Of a stretch of 64,000 nucleotides of DNA, positions 44,604 to 52,938 are shown one piece after another. The first letter of the stretch is position 1. The number at the start of each line of letters is the position of its first letter. The notes beneath the pieces are model-generated. The model was not told the DNA's origin, did no database searches, and saw only the letters and a program-made list of their open reading frames with translations. The DNA comes from Paracoccus laeviglucosivorans (lineage in GTDB: Bacteria; Pseudomonadota; Alphaproteobacteria; Rhodobacterales; Rhodobacteraceae). Made by a program: the position numbers and the translations under genes. Where the stretch lies: contig NZ_FXTK01000008.1 of assembly GCF_900182695.1 (NCBI RefSeq), positions 62,001-126,000 on the forward strand, written 5' to 3'.

Positions 44604-45245
44604 CTAGCCCGCCGTGAACGTGCCAGCGGCTAGGGCATCGGCCAAAAGATCGACGGCCTCGGCCAGCCGTTCATCGACGATATGCAGATACTGGGTCCAG
44701 TTATCGACATGGGTCAGTTCCTCGGCCCCGTCGGAAATACCGCGCAGCCCGATCAAGGGCAGGCCGAAATGCTGGCAGGCGCGCAGAACGGCAAACGTCT
44801 CCATATCCACCATGTCGTCGGGGATCGCATCATAGGCAACGCCGCTGACGATGCTGGCCCCCGTCGCCAGACTCGCCGAGGGCAGACCGGGCAATTGCGG
44901 CAGTGCGACCCGGATGGGCAGGTCCAGCAGGGGCGTCTGACCTTTCGGAAATCCCAGCGCCGAGGCGTCCATGTCGCGATAGGCCACCTCGCGCACCTGA
45001 TAGACCTGCGTTTGCTCAAGCGCGCGCGACCCGGCCGAACCAAGCGATACCACCAGCCCCGGCAAACGGCCCGCCGCCCGCATCTGCGACAGGGCTGCGG
45101 TCAGTTGCACCGCCGCCTCGACCGGGCCGATGCCGGTCATCAGCGGAGTGATGCGACGGCGCAGATGCGGCCCATATTCCGCATCGACCGCCATGACGAA
45201 AAGAACGTCGTGGCCATTCAGACGGTCGGGCGTCAGGTCGTGCAT
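44604..45245 (-). CDS. 5'-methylthioadenosine/S-adenosylhomocysteine nucleosidase-family protein
   Basis: 213 residues, a little shorter than typical MTA/SAH nucleosidase (about 230). Motifs present: 'VMAVDAEYGPHL' with the first catalytic Glu, 'TGIGPVEAAVQ', 'VVSLGSAGS', 'DMVDMETFAVLRAC' with the purine/ribose Glu, and 'GLRGISDGAEEL' with the catalytic Asp. Cleaves adenine from MTA or SAH in methionine salvage. Convergent with the DUF4139 gene, 9 bp apart. Other nucleoside phosphorylase activities are possible. Confidence 0.82.
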   Translation of the reverse strand: MHDLTPDRLNGHDVLFVMAVDAEYGPHLRRRITPLMTGIGPVEAAVQLTAALSQMRAAGRLPGLVVSLGSAGSRALEQTQVYQVREVAYRDMDASALGFPKGQTPLLDLPIRVALPQLPGLPSASLATGASIVSGVAYDAIPDDMVDMETFAVLRACQHFGLPLIGLRGISDGAEELTHVDNWTQYLHIVDERLAEAVDLLADALAAGTFTAG

Positions 45246-45308
45246 CTTGCTCTCCGATATTCGTGCCCGCGCAGGGAATAGCAGCGCAGGCGGCAGCGCA
45301 AGATCGAT

Positions 45309-46898
45309 CTAGCCTGTCAGCGCACGGGCATCGCCCTTAGGCCGGATCTGGCCCGCAGCGGTATCGCGCGTTGCCGGCGCGGAAGCGGGAACGGGTGCCT
45401 GAAAGCTAAGCATCGCACGCCCGCCCGACAGGGCGCGCAGATGCCATGCCAAAAGCCCACCGGCAGGCGCGGCCATCGCCCCGTGCAACCCATCCTGCGG
45501 TCGCGCGGTGTGCAAAGCGTCGCGCAGGCTGGCAAGACCGGGACTTTCACCCGACGTCTTCGCCCAATGGGCGATCTGGTCGTCCAGTGTCAGACCATCG
45601 ATGCCATCCCATAGAATCTTGTATCGGCGGTTCGACATCAGCAATTCGCCATTCGCGTCGAAGACCGCCACGGCATCTTCCAGCGCGTCCAGCACCTCGG
45701 CCCCCAAGGACAGATCGGCGCGGAACTTCCGCGTCAGCGAGATTTCCGAGGTGATGTCTTCGAACAGAAACGCCACAGCGCCATCGGGATGGGGCCTGCC
45801 CGTCACGCGATAGGTCTGCCCACCGGGCAGCGACCACATCTCGACATGGTGGCCGGTCGAGGCTGCCGCCTCAAGCGTGTTCATCTGGTTGCGCCAGGTT
45901 CGGTAATCCTTTGGTTCAGGGACCATCCGACCTTCGCGCAGGCGATCAAGAAAGGCGTAAAGCGTCGGACGCGCGGTCAGAAACCCGGTGGCGAGCCCGG
46001 TCAGATCAATCAGCGCCGGATTGAACAGCTGCAGGTTCCTGTCGCGGTCGAATATCGCAAGACCGATCGGCAGATCGGCAAAGGTCTTGGTCAGCGTCTG
46101 CACGAATTCGCGCAGCGATCGTTCGGCCCTGACGGCGGCATCCGCAGGCAGCGCAATGGCGACCGTCTGCCCCGTGACTTCGTGCGTGTGGCAATCATAC
46201 CAGCGCACGTGACCATCGTGCTGAATCTGCACCCTGCGCGAGGATGCCGACGCAGCACCCTGCGTCGGGCGCGCGTTCAGATTGATCAGGGGCGGCAACG
46301 GCCAGCCGCTTTGCCTGTCCAGGACCGCATCGGTCAGTTGAAGATAGGCGGAATTTGCCCAAGTCACCTGCCCCGCCGCATCCTGCCGCCATGCCAGCAT
46401 GGGCGAATGATCCATGGTGCTGCGCAGGATTTCCAACTCCTGCTCCATCGCGGCGAGCGAGAGGGAATCCACCACGATTCCCGCATTTTCGGCCGATGGA
46501 TCGGCCAAGGTCACGCGGACAAGACCGTTGCCCAGATCTTCGGCCAGCACGCGCAAACGCGCGCTGCCGGCTTCGTCGCCGCCGGTCAGTTCCACCCGCC
46601 CGTCCTGTCCCAGATTCAACAAGGCCGGACCAGCATCGGGCAGCCGCATGGCAAGCCATGCGATCAGACGATGCCAGTCGTTGTTTCCCGGCAATGCCGC
46701 CATCAGGCTGTTTGCGGGCGGAGTGGCGTCGATCAGCCCTTCATGCCGGAACAGGAAAACGATGGGTTCTATCTTACGATCCAGCGCATCCGCAGGCACG
46801 CTGCGCGCGCGACGACGATCAAGCAGGCCGATCAACCCCAAGGCGAGACAGACTGCAATGGATGCTGCCGAAAGGGCGATAAGAAATTGCGCAACCAC
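45309..46898 (-). CDS. membrane-anchored PAS-domain protein without kinase domain
   Basis: 529 residues. One N-terminal membrane segment ('FLIALSAASIAVCLALGLIG'), then PAS-like modules at about 155-215 ('AWRQDAAGQVTWANSAYLQL'), 280-400 ('LPIGLAIFDRDRNLQLFNPA', ending in 'VAFLFEDITSEISLTRKFRA') and 400-460 ('DALEDAVAVFDANGELLMSN'). The protein stops shortly afterwards: no His-phosphoacceptor box and no HATPase motif are visible. It lies 76 bp downstream of regB in the same direction, so it may feed a signal to RegB or another partner; that is inference. The truncated look may be normal for this Rhodobacteraceae family. Confidence 0.72.
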   Translation of the reverse strand: MVAQFLIALSAASIAVCLALGLIGLLDRRRARSVPADALDRKIEPIVFLFRHEGLIDATPPANSLMAALPGNNDWHRLIAWLAMRLPDAGPALLNLGQDGRVELTGGDEAGSARLRVLAEDLGNGLVRVTLADPSAENAGIVVDSLSLAAMEQELEILRSTMDHSPMLAWRQDAAGQVTWANSAYLQLTDAVLDRQSGWPLPPLINLNARPTQGAASASSRRVQIQHDGHVRWYDCHTHEVTGQTVAIALPADAAVRAERSLREFVQTLTKTFADLPIGLAIFDRDRNLQLFNPALIDLTGLATGFLTARPTLYAFLDRLREGRMVPEPKDYRTWRNQMNTLEAAASTGHHVEMWSLPGGQTYRVTGRPHPDGAVAFLFEDITSEISLTRKFRADLSLGAEVLDALEDAVAVFDANGELLMSNRRYKILWDGIDGLTLDDQIAHWAKTSGESPGLASLRDALHTARPQDGLHGAMAAPAGGLLAWHLRALSGGRAMLSFQAPVPASAPATRDTAAGQIRPKGDARALTG

Positions 46899-46974
46899 TG
46901 CAGTTCACCCCGCGTTCGTCATTTCAGGAACAACTATAACACGAAATGATAATAAAGGGTTAACGTATCCCGGA

Positions 46975-48315
46975 TCATCCAGTGATTTCCGGGTTTTGGC
47001 CCAGAACGGCCCGTTCATCCGCCTCGATCACGCTGCGCGGCCAGATAACGCTGACCTGCGCACCGCGTTGACGGTTGCCGAACCGCATCGCCGCACCCGA
47101 ACGTTCCAGCAGGGCCTTGGCGATGAACAGCCCAAGACCAAGCCCTTCGTAGCTGCGACCGTCTTCGGCGCGGGGGCGGGTGGTCAGGAATGGATCGCCG
47201 ATCTTGGGCAGCAGCGCGGCAGGAAAACCCGGCCCGTCATCGGCAATGCGCAAACGGATTTCGCGTTTGTCGAAGCTGGCTTCGATCAGCACCTCGACAC
47301 GCGCGAAATCCACGGCGTTCTGGATCAGATTGCGCAGCCCATGGATCAAGGCGGCATCGCGCTTGATGCTGGGCGCGTCTTGCGCGATTTCGACGCGGAT
47401 GCGGATGCCGCGATTGCGATGGGGGGCCGCGGCCTCCTTGATGACCTCGGAAAGCGGAGCGATGCGGAACAGCAGATCGTCGCGCCCGGCACTGCCCATG
47501 GATTTCAGAATACCGCTGCACCGGTCGGCCGATTGCCGCAGCAGGGCCAGATCCTCGGCCAGATCCTCACGCTCGGGCAGGGCCGAGGCGATTTCATCGG
47601 CCAGCTCTGAACTGACCAGCTTGATGGTTGCCAGCGGCGTACCCATTTCATGCGCCGCCGCAGCGACGACACCACCCAGATGCTGCAATTTCTGCTCACG
47701 CTCCAACGCCATGCGGGCAGCGAATAGTGCATCCGAGGTGGCGATGATCTCGGCCGCGACCGTTCGTGCGTAGAACGCAAAAAACAGCGCCGCGATGATG
47801 ATCGCCAGCCACGTGCCGACGATCAGGGGTTCGTTCAGTGTGGCGATCCGGCCTTCGGAAAATGTCAGCGGGCGCGCCATAAAGGCGGCAAGCGTCACCA
47901 TGATGAAGGTCGCAAATCCCAGCGCGATCAGCTGACGCCCCGGCAATGCGGTTGCCGCGACCGTCACCGGCGCCAGCAGCAGCACCGCAAAGGGGTTGGT
48001 CAACCCGCCGGTCAGTGACAAAAGCGCCGCCACCTGCGCCAGATCGAAGCCCAGTTGCCACGCCGCCTCGATCGCGGAAATCCGGCGCGAGGCGCTGAGC
48101 ATCAGGATCAGGTTCAACAGCACAGCAAGGCCGATGACCATCAACACCGGCCACAGCGTCAGATGCGCCCCGATCAGCAGCGCCATGGCGACAGCGGCGG
48201 ATTGCCCGATGATCGCCACCCAGCGCAGCAGGATCAGCGTGCGCAGGCGGATCGGTTCTGGGCCGGGCTGACCGGGAAGGAGATCGAAGCGGCGCGACAC
48301 AAAGCCGATGAACAT
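46975..48315 (-). CDS. regB: redox-sensing histidine kinase RegB (PrrB)
   Basis: 446 residues from the ATG; a TTG two codons earlier is less likely. Six N-terminal membrane segments carry the quinone-sensing heptapeptide 'GGLTNPF' (103-109). H-box 'AHEMGTPLATI' with H222, the redox-active cysteine C266 in 'QSADRCSGIL', then N-box and 'GLGLGLFIAK' of the ATPase domain. Controls photosynthesis, respiration, denitrification and carbon/nitrogen fixation genes by redox state in this family. Divergent from regA across 168 bp; senC is absent. Confidence 0.96.
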   Translation of the reverse strand: MFIGFVSRRFDLLPGQPGPEPIRLRTLILLRWVAIIGQSAAVAMALLIGAHLTLWPVLMVIGLAVLLNLILMLSASRRISAIEAAWQLGFDLAQVAALLSLTGGLTNPFAVLLLAPVTVAATALPGRQLIALGFATFIMVTLAAFMARPLTFSEGRIATLNEPLIVGTWLAIIIAALFFAFYARTVAAEIIATSDALFAARMALEREQKLQHLGGVVAAAAHEMGTPLATIKLVSSELADEIASALPEREDLAEDLALLRQSADRCSGILKSMGSAGRDDLLFRIAPLSEVIKEAAAPHRNRGIRIRVEIAQDAPSIKRDAALIHGLRNLIQNAVDFARVEVLIEASFDKREIRLRIADDGPGFPAALLPKIGDPFLTTRPRAEDGRSYEGLGLGLFIAKALLERSGAAMRFGNRQRGAQVSVIWPRSVIEADERAVLGQNPEITG

Positions 48316-48396
48316 CTGCAAGCCTGACTTAACGTGAACGGCCCAGTGTTACGCCCACGGCCCAGCCCGATCAATGCGGGCCACGGCACGACATGC

Positions 48397-48411
48397 GCGG
48401 CATTGCGACGC
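48397..48411. promoter_or_regulatory. candidate RegA-binding site in the regB-regA intergenic region
   Basis: GCGGCATTGCGACGC fits the RegA/PrrA consensus GNGRCRTTNNGNCGC at every specified base (consensus quoted from memory). Lies 82 bp from regB and 73 bp from regA starts, as expected for autoregulation. Confidence 0.65.
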
Positions 48412-48483
48412 ATTTTCCGCATGATTTGACCAATTGCCCAAACAGGCATAGAAGGCAGCCGATAATTGACCGGGTGAGCAATC

Positions 48484-49035
48484 ATGACCGAGAGCCTGAA
48501 TATCGGACCTGATCCCAGCCTGCTGCTGGTCGATGACGACGATATTTTTCTGAACCGCCTGGCCCGAGCCATGGAGAAACGCGGCTTTATCGTGTCGCGC
48601 GCCGCCTCGGTCGCCGAAGCGCAAAGCATCGTCGCGGCTGCGCCCCCGGCCTTTGCGGTCGTCGATTTGCGGCTTGAGGATGGTAACGGTCTTGATGTCG
48701 TCGATGCCCTGCGCGAAGCGCGTCAGGATGCCCGGATCATCGTGCTGACCGGATATGGCGCCATTGCAACCGCAGTTGCTGCGGTGAAAATGGGGGCGAC
48801 CGATTATCTGTCGAAACCCGCAGATGCCGATGAAGTGACGCGGGCCCTGCTTTCCAACGCCGAGGCGGCTTTGCCCCCGCCGCCCGAATCCCCCATGTCC
48901 GCCGATCGCGTGCGCTGGGAACATATCCAGCGCGTTTATGAACAATGCGACCGAAATGTCAGTGAAACGGCACGCAGGCTTCATATGCATCGCAGGACGC
49001 TTCAGCGTATTTTGGCAAAACGCAGCCCGCGCTGA
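48484..49035 (+). CDS. regA: response regulator RegA (PrrA)
   Basis: 183 residues. Receiver domain with acidic pocket 'LLVDDDDIFLNRLARAM', phosphoacceptor D61 in 'VVDLRLEDGNGLD', 'VLTGYGAIATAV' and 'YLSKPADADEV'; a Pro-rich linker ('ALPPPPESP'); and the three-helix Fis-like HTH 'VSETARRLHMHRRTLQRILA', which is nearly invariant in this family. Cognate regulator of RegB. Encoded divergently from regB and 86 bp upstream of hvrA. Confidence 0.97.
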   Translation: MTESLNIGPDPSLLLVDDDDIFLNRLARAMEKRGFIVSRAASVAEAQSIVAAAPPAFAVVDLRLEDGNGLDVVDALREARQDARIIVLTGYGAIATAVAAVKMGATDYLSKPADADEVTRALLSNAEAALPPPPESPMSADRVRWEHIQRVYEQCDRNVSETARRLHMHRRTLQRILAKRSPR

Positions 49036-49041
49036 ATATAA

Positions 49042-49056
49042 GTTACCCAATGTCGC
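49042..49056 (-). promoter_or_regulatory. imperfect RegA-like site upstream of hvrA
   Basis: On the minus strand GCGACATTGGGTAAC agrees with the RegA consensus except for two bases in the right half. It lies 66 bp before the hvrA start, and may add RegA control of hvrA. Confidence 0.35.
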
Positions 49057-49121
49057 AGTTGCAAATGCAGTCGATGCTCAAATATGCTCGGCGCAATGCA
49101 AAATACATGCCCAGGGAAATA

Positions 49122-49436
49122 ATGCAGATGGATATTGACCTCGACAAGATGTCGCTGCGCGAACTGCGTGAACTGCGCAATAAGGTGGAAAAAGCGATCA
49201 CCACTTTCGAAGATCGCCGCAAACGCGAGGCTTTGGCTGCCGTCGAATCCGCCGCGCGTGAATTTGGCTTCAGCCTTGCGGAACTTGCCAGCTCGCAAAC
49301 CGGACGCAGCAAAGTTGCCGCCAAATATGCGAATCCGACCGATCCCGACAGCACCTGGACCGGGCGCGGCCGCAAACCGCGTTGGGTTCAGGAGGCGCTG
49401 GATTCCGGTAAAACGCTGGAAGAACTTGAAATCTAG
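49122..49436 (+). CDS. hvrA: H-NS-family nucleoid regulator HvrA
   Basis: 104 residues from the ATG four bases after AGGGA; an in-frame ATG two codons later gives 102 residues, the length reported for R. capsulatus HvrA. N-terminal coiled-coil oligomerisation part ('LRELRELRNKVEKAITTFED') and the C-terminal H-NS DNA-binding core 'YANPTDPDSTWTGRGRKPRW'. HvrA modulates photosynthesis and nitrogen-fixation genes, and it follows regA here as in Rhodobacter. A strong bidirectional terminator closes the gene. Confidence 0.93.
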   Translation: MQMDIDLDKMSLRELRELRNKVEKAITTFEDRRKREALAAVESAAREFGFSLAELASSQTGRSKVAAKYANPTDPDSTWTGRGRKPRWVQEALDSGKTLEELEI

Positions 49437-49455
49437 AATTCATGCAAATGCGAAT

Positions 49456-49485
49456 AAAAAGCCCCGCAAATTGCGGGGCTTTTTT
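49456..49485. terminator. bidirectional terminator between hvrA and HD-domain gene
   Basis: AAAAAGCCCCGCAA / TTGCGGGGCTTTTTT, perfect; A/T runs on both sides serve the two convergent genes. It overlaps the stop of the HD gene. Confidence 0.92.
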
Positions 49486-50089
49486 ATGCCTTGTCGATCT
49501 CATCAATTAGCAGGGCGAAACGGTCCAGAAATGCCTTTCGCGTTTCAACCGGAGGCCGCAGCCTGATTTCCAGCCCTTCAAGCAGTTCGGGCTTGGGCAC
49601 GGGAAACAAACGATCCGCTTCGGACCGCGAAAATCCCGCGATCTGGATCGCTTCCAGCCATGCGGAAATTCTGTCCGCACGCTTGATTGCAGCCTTGATC
49701 TGCTTGGGAAGATGCGCAGGCAAACCGAAACGCTGGTGGATCGCGGCAGAAAGCCGGTCGTCCATTTGTCCATATTCACTGCCCAAAGCCGCCTTGACCG
49801 GAGAAATCATATCCCCAATCACATATTCCGGCGCATCGTGTAAAAGCGCGGCCAGATGCCATTTGGGCGCACAATCGGGATTGCTGCGGCGGTGAATTTC
49901 CTCGACCAGCAAGGAATGCTCAGCCACGGAATAAGCCCAGTCTCCGTGGGTCTGACCGTTCCAGCGGGCAACAAAGGACAGACCGTGGGCAATATCGCTG
50001 ATCTCTATATCAAAGGGCGTCGGGTCCAGCAGATCCAGCCTGCGTCCCGACAGCATTCTTTGCCACGCCCTTTTTGCGGCTTTTGCCAT
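49484..50089 (-). CDS. HD-domain phosphohydrolase (YfbR-like)
   Basis: 201 residues from the ATG; a GTG three codons earlier is possible. Motifs of the 5'-nucleotidase/HD fold: 'FARWNGQ'-like block 'FVARWNGQTHGDWAYSVAEH', 'LAALLHDAPEYVIGDMISPV' (HD pair) and 'KRADRISAWLEA' with the distal Asp. Probably dephosphorylates deoxynucleotides; substrate not certain. In related genomes ahcY often follows hvrA, whereas here this gene is convergent with it. Confidence 0.85.
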   Translation of the reverse strand: MAKAAKRAWQRMLSGRRLDLLDPTPFDIEISDIAHGLSFVARWNGQTHGDWAYSVAEHSLLVEEIHRRSNPDCAPKWHLAALLHDAPEYVIGDMISPVKAALGSEYGQMDDRLSAAIHQRFGLPAHLPKQIKAAIKRADRISAWLEAIQIAGFSRSEADRLFPVPKPELLEGLEIRLRPPVETRKAFLDRFALLIDEIDKA

Positions 50090-50149
50090 TCGCCCCACCT
50101 CATGTTTCGGGTGAAACTAGACGGATCGGCCTGCCTGCGCCAGCGCATG

Positions 50150-50177
50150 AAAAAACCCGCGTCAGCAACGCGGGTTC
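50150..50177 (-). terminator. terminator of secB
   Basis: AACCCGCGT-CAGCA-ACGCGGGTT; on the minus strand the stem ends in a run of six T. Confidence 0.9.
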
Positions 50178-50195
50178 TGCAATCTGGTAACGGGA

Positions 50196-50711
50196 TCAGG
50201 ACAGGGGCTGATCGGCAGGGCGTTCGGCCTGCATCCGGCGGGCGATTTCCTGACGATACAGCGCCACGAAATCCACCGGGTCCATGTTGAAAGGCGGGAA
50301 ACCACCGTCGCGGGTCATGTCCGACACGATCCGGCGCACAAAGGGGAACATCATGCGCGGGCATTCGATCATCAGGAATGCGTGCAGCTGATCTTCCGGC
50401 ACGCCTTCGATGTGGAAAATGCCGCCGTAATCCAGCTCGCACAGAAAGATCGGCGATTTGTCGTTGGCGTTGGTCGATTGCACGCGGAACTTGGTGATGA
50501 CCTCATACTGGTTCTCGACCTGCCGCTTGCGGGCATCAAGGCTGACCTGCACGCCGATTTCCGGCTGCACGTCGCCCGAGGGCAGACCTTTCTGCGCCAC
50601 CGCATTTTCGAAAGACAGATCGCGGATATATTGCGTCAGGATCTGCAGGCGAACGGCGGCCTGCGGATTGGTCTGCGCAGGCTGCACGCCGTTGGTGTTT
50701 TCTTCGGTCAT
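50196..50711 (-). CDS. secB: protein-export chaperone SecB
   Basis: 171 residues. Holds precursors unfolded and hands them to SecA. Family blocks: 'LQILTQYIRDLSFENAVAQ', 'QVSLDARKRQVENQYEVITK', 'FLCELDYGGIFHIEGVPEDQ', 'IECPRMMFPFVRRIVSDMTR' and 'GGFPPFNMDPVDFVALY'. Start after GGGAGAA. Adjacent genes fxsA and timA give the order usual in Rhodobacterales. Confidence 0.97.
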   Translation of the reverse strand: MTEENTNGVQPAQTNPQAAVRLQILTQYIRDLSFENAVAQKGLPSGDVQPEIGVQVSLDARKRQVENQYEVITKFRVQSTNANDKSPIFLCELDYGGIFHIEGVPEDQLHAFLMIECPRMMFPFVRRIVSDMTRDGGFPPFNMDPVDFVALYRQEIARRMQAERPADQPLS

Positions 50712-50761
50712 GGAATTCTCCCTGAGGGTCTGGCGCGTTCTAGCATCGCGCGCCCCGGCGC

Positions 50762-51313
50762 TCAATGCCGGGTCCACCCCGATTTGCCGCGCGAAGATCC
50801 GTCGCGTTCATCGGTCAACCCTTCGCGGATCGGGGCGGGCGGATCATCCTGCACGGAATATTCGCCGTCGATCACCCCATCACCGCGCCGACCGCGCCCA
50901 TAGCCGAAGCCGGGCGGAACGTCGTTCATGAATTCCGCATCGCGGTTGCGAAAACCGCTGCCCGCCACACGCACACGCCGCCCCATCCAGCGCATCGCCA
51001 GTTCGCGCACAGCCGGAATCAGCAGCAGCAGGCCGATGGCGCTGGTGAACAACCCCGGCACGACCAGCAGACCGCCCGCCAGCATGATCAGCGCGCCATG
51101 CGCCAAAGGGGCCGAGGGATCGCGGAATTCCTGCATCGCGCGCTGCACGTCTCGCATCGCATTCGTGCCCTGACGCCGCATCATCGATACGCCCAGAATC
51201 GACGACAGGATGACCAAAAGGATCGTCGGCAAAACACCGATCAAGCCGCCCACCTGAATGAACAAGGCGATCTCGACGATCGGCAGAATGACGAATGGCA
51301 ACAACAGCCACAT
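50762..51313 (-). CDS. fxsA: FxsA-family membrane protein
   Basis: 183 residues from an ATG seven bases after AGGGGG. Hydrophobic helices at about 2-22 ('WLLLPFVILPIVEIALFIQV'), 28-47 and 75-100 ('GALIMLAGGLLVVPGLFTSA'), then a cytoplasmic Arg/Gly/Asp-rich tail. FxsA proteins are inner-membrane proteins linked to phage-exclusion sensitivity in E. coli, with no known enzyme activity. Divergent from timA, upstream of secB on the same strand. Confidence 0.92.
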   Translation of the reverse strand: MWLLLPFVILPIVEIALFIQVGGLIGVLPTILLVILSSILGVSMMRRQGTNAMRDVQRAMQEFRDPSAPLAHGALIMLAGGLLVVPGLFTSAIGLLLLIPAVRELAMRWMGRRVRVAGSGFRNRDAEFMNDVPPGFGYGRGRRGDGVIDGEYSVQDDPPAPIREGLTDERDGSSRGKSGWTRH

Positions 51314-51420
51314 GGGAAACCCCCTCGATCCGGTATTCGACGGGCGCGAAACTGGACTTGCCCCGCCCTGCACCCTACATAGGTATTCGACGCCCAGTTA
51401 GAAAGCTCTTCAAGGTCCTG

Positions 51421-52077
51421 ATGTCGAACCCCATGCTGCAACTTCTCGTTCTCGCCGCGATCGCCATATTCCTGATCCTGCGGCTGCGGGGTGTCCTGGG
51501 CACGCGCGACGGGTTCGAAGCGCCCCGCACCCCCGAGGAAGCCCAACCCCAGCGCCGCTTTGACGTCATCGACGGCACAGCCGAGGCTGCGGACAACGAC
51601 ATCAACGATCATGCCGAGCCGGGCAGCGCCAATGCGAACGCCCTGACCGCGATGAAACAGCTTGAACCCAGCTTCGCCGTCGGTCCGTTCCTGGGCGGCG
51701 CCAAATCGGCCTATGAGATGATCCTGATGGCCTTTGAGCGCGGCGATCTGTCCGAGGTTCGCGCCTTTCTGGCCCCTCCGGTGGCCGAGGCTTTCGAAAA
51801 TGTGATCGCCGATCGCAAGGCGCGCGGCCTGAAAACCGAAGCGCAATTCCTTGGCACCCGCGAAACCGCGCTGGCCGCAGCCGAATTCAACGCGGCGACG
51901 AATGTGGCCGAGGTCTCGGTCCGCTTCGTGGGCGAGATGATCGTTGCCACCCGCGACGCCGATGGCAACGTGGTCGATGGCGATCCGAAATCGGCGCGCA
52001 AGCAGCGTGATACCTGGACCTTTGCCCGCCAGATGGGATCGAACGACCCGAACTGGCAGCTTGTCGCCACGGCCTGA
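51421..52077 (+). CDS. timA: Tim44/TimA-family protein
   Basis: 218 residues. One N-terminal membrane helix ('MLQLLVLAAIAIFLILRLRG'), an acidic linker, then a Tim44-like domain: 'FLGGAKSAYEMILMAFERGD', 'FLAPPVAEAFENVIADRKAR', 'RDTWTFARQMGSNDPNWQLV'. Bacterial relative of the mitochondrial import motor component; in alphaproteobacteria it sits at the inner membrane, function not settled. The Smr gene starts directly after its stop (TGAATG). Confidence 0.92.
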   Translation: MSNPMLQLLVLAAIAIFLILRLRGVLGTRDGFEAPRTPEEAQPQRRFDVIDGTAEAADNDINDHAEPGSANANALTAMKQLEPSFAVGPFLGGAKSAYEMILMAFERGDLSEVRAFLAPPVAEAFENVIADRKARGLKTEAQFLGTRETALAAAEFNAATNVAEVSVRFVGEMIVATRDADGNVVDGDPKSARKQRDTWTFARQMGSNDPNWQLVATA

Positions 52078-52671
52078 ATGGCACGCCGACGGGGTCTTTC
52101 GGCCGATGAAAAGGCCTTGTGGTCCCGTGTCGCCTCGACCGCGGTTCCGATGCATTCGGGACGCAAGGCCGATCCGATGCCGCTGCAGGAACCAAAGCCC
52201 GCCCCCGCGCCCCGCGCCCCAGATCCGGTAGCCCCGCTGCCGGATTTCCGCATCGGGGCCAAGTCGCTTAAAACGACCTCGCGCATCGACCTGTCGCCGC
52301 ATCCTGGACAAAGCCTGCGCGATGCCCCGGTCCGCATGGATCACAAGACACACCGCCGGATGAGCCAGGGCAAGCTGATCCCAGAAGCGCGGCTGGATCT
52401 GCATGGCATGACGCTGAACATCGCCCAGCCGGTGCTGGTCCGCTTCGTGCTGAACGCGCAGGCACAGGGTTTTCGGCTGGTGTTGGTCATCACGGGCAAG
52501 GGCAAGGCGGGCGACGAATTCGCCCCTTTGCCGGTGCGTCCGGGTGCGCTGCGCCATAACGTGCCCCATTGGCTGCATATGCCGCCGCTGGACCGTCTGG
52601 TGCTGCAGGTCAGGCCGGCGCATCGCCGTCATGGCGGCGAAGGGGCTTATTACATCTATCTGCGCAAGTGA
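52078..52671 (+). CDS. Smr-domain protein
   Basis: 197 residues. N-terminal basic and Pro-rich part, C-terminal Smr domain with 'EARLDLHGMTLNIAQPVLVR', 'VLVITGKGKAGDEFAPL' and 'RPAHRRHGGEGAYYIYLRK'. Smr domains nick or bind nucleic acids; stand-alone members are linked to ribosome rescue or mRNA cleavage in some bacteria. Start follows the timA stop without a gap. In several relatives an mltA gene lies between; it is absent here. Confidence 0.9.
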   Translation: MARRRGLSADEKALWSRVASTAVPMHSGRKADPMPLQEPKPAPAPRAPDPVAPLPDFRIGAKSLKTTSRIDLSPHPGQSLRDAPVRMDHKTHRRMSQGKLIPEARLDLHGMTLNIAQPVLVRFVLNAQAQGFRLVLVITGKGKAGDEFAPLPVRPGALRHNVPHWLHMPPLDRLVLQVRPAHRRHGGEGAYYIYLRK

Positions 52672-52692
52672 AAGGCGGCCCTTGGGCCGCCT
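52672..52692. terminator. hairpin between convergent smr and PLDc_N genes
   Basis: AAGGCGGCCC-TT-GGGCCGCCTT perfect palindrome with short A/T flanks; can act in both directions. Confidence 0.7.
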
Positions 52693-52704
52693 TCGCTCAA
52701 TGTC

Positions 52705-52881
52705 TTAGCGCAGTTGCGCCTTGGGTCCGGCCAGCCACCAGATGATCAGCCCCACAACAGGCAAAACGGCGACAAGAAGGATCCAGATGATCTTGGTCGA
52801 GGTCGCCACATTCGTGTTGATGATCGAGGCGATGGCCCAGACATCAAGTGCGAAAATGATGGCGCTGATGACATATCCCAT
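52705..52881 (-). CDS. small PLDc_N-family membrane protein
   Basis: 58 residues, easily missed. Start seven bases after AGGAAC. Two hydrophobic segments ('YVISAIIFALDVWAIASIIN' and 'KIIWILLVAVLPVVGLIIWW') joined by a polar turn with 'TSTKIIW', ending in 'LAGPKAQLR'. This is the phospholipase D/cardiolipin synthase N-terminal two-helix module (PLDc_N, compare 'W.L.V...P..G...Y/W'). Stand-alone copies are common; function unknown. Convergent with the smr gene and downstream of hslU's 3' end on the same strand. Confidence 0.85.
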   Translation of the reverse strand: MGYVISAIIFALDVWAIASIINTNVATSTKIIWILLVAVLPVVGLIIWWLAGPKAQLR

Positions 52882-52938
52882 GAACTTGTTCCTAAGCTGA
52901 TGCAGTCGGGTGAACGATAGCAGCAGCTTAGGGTTCCA

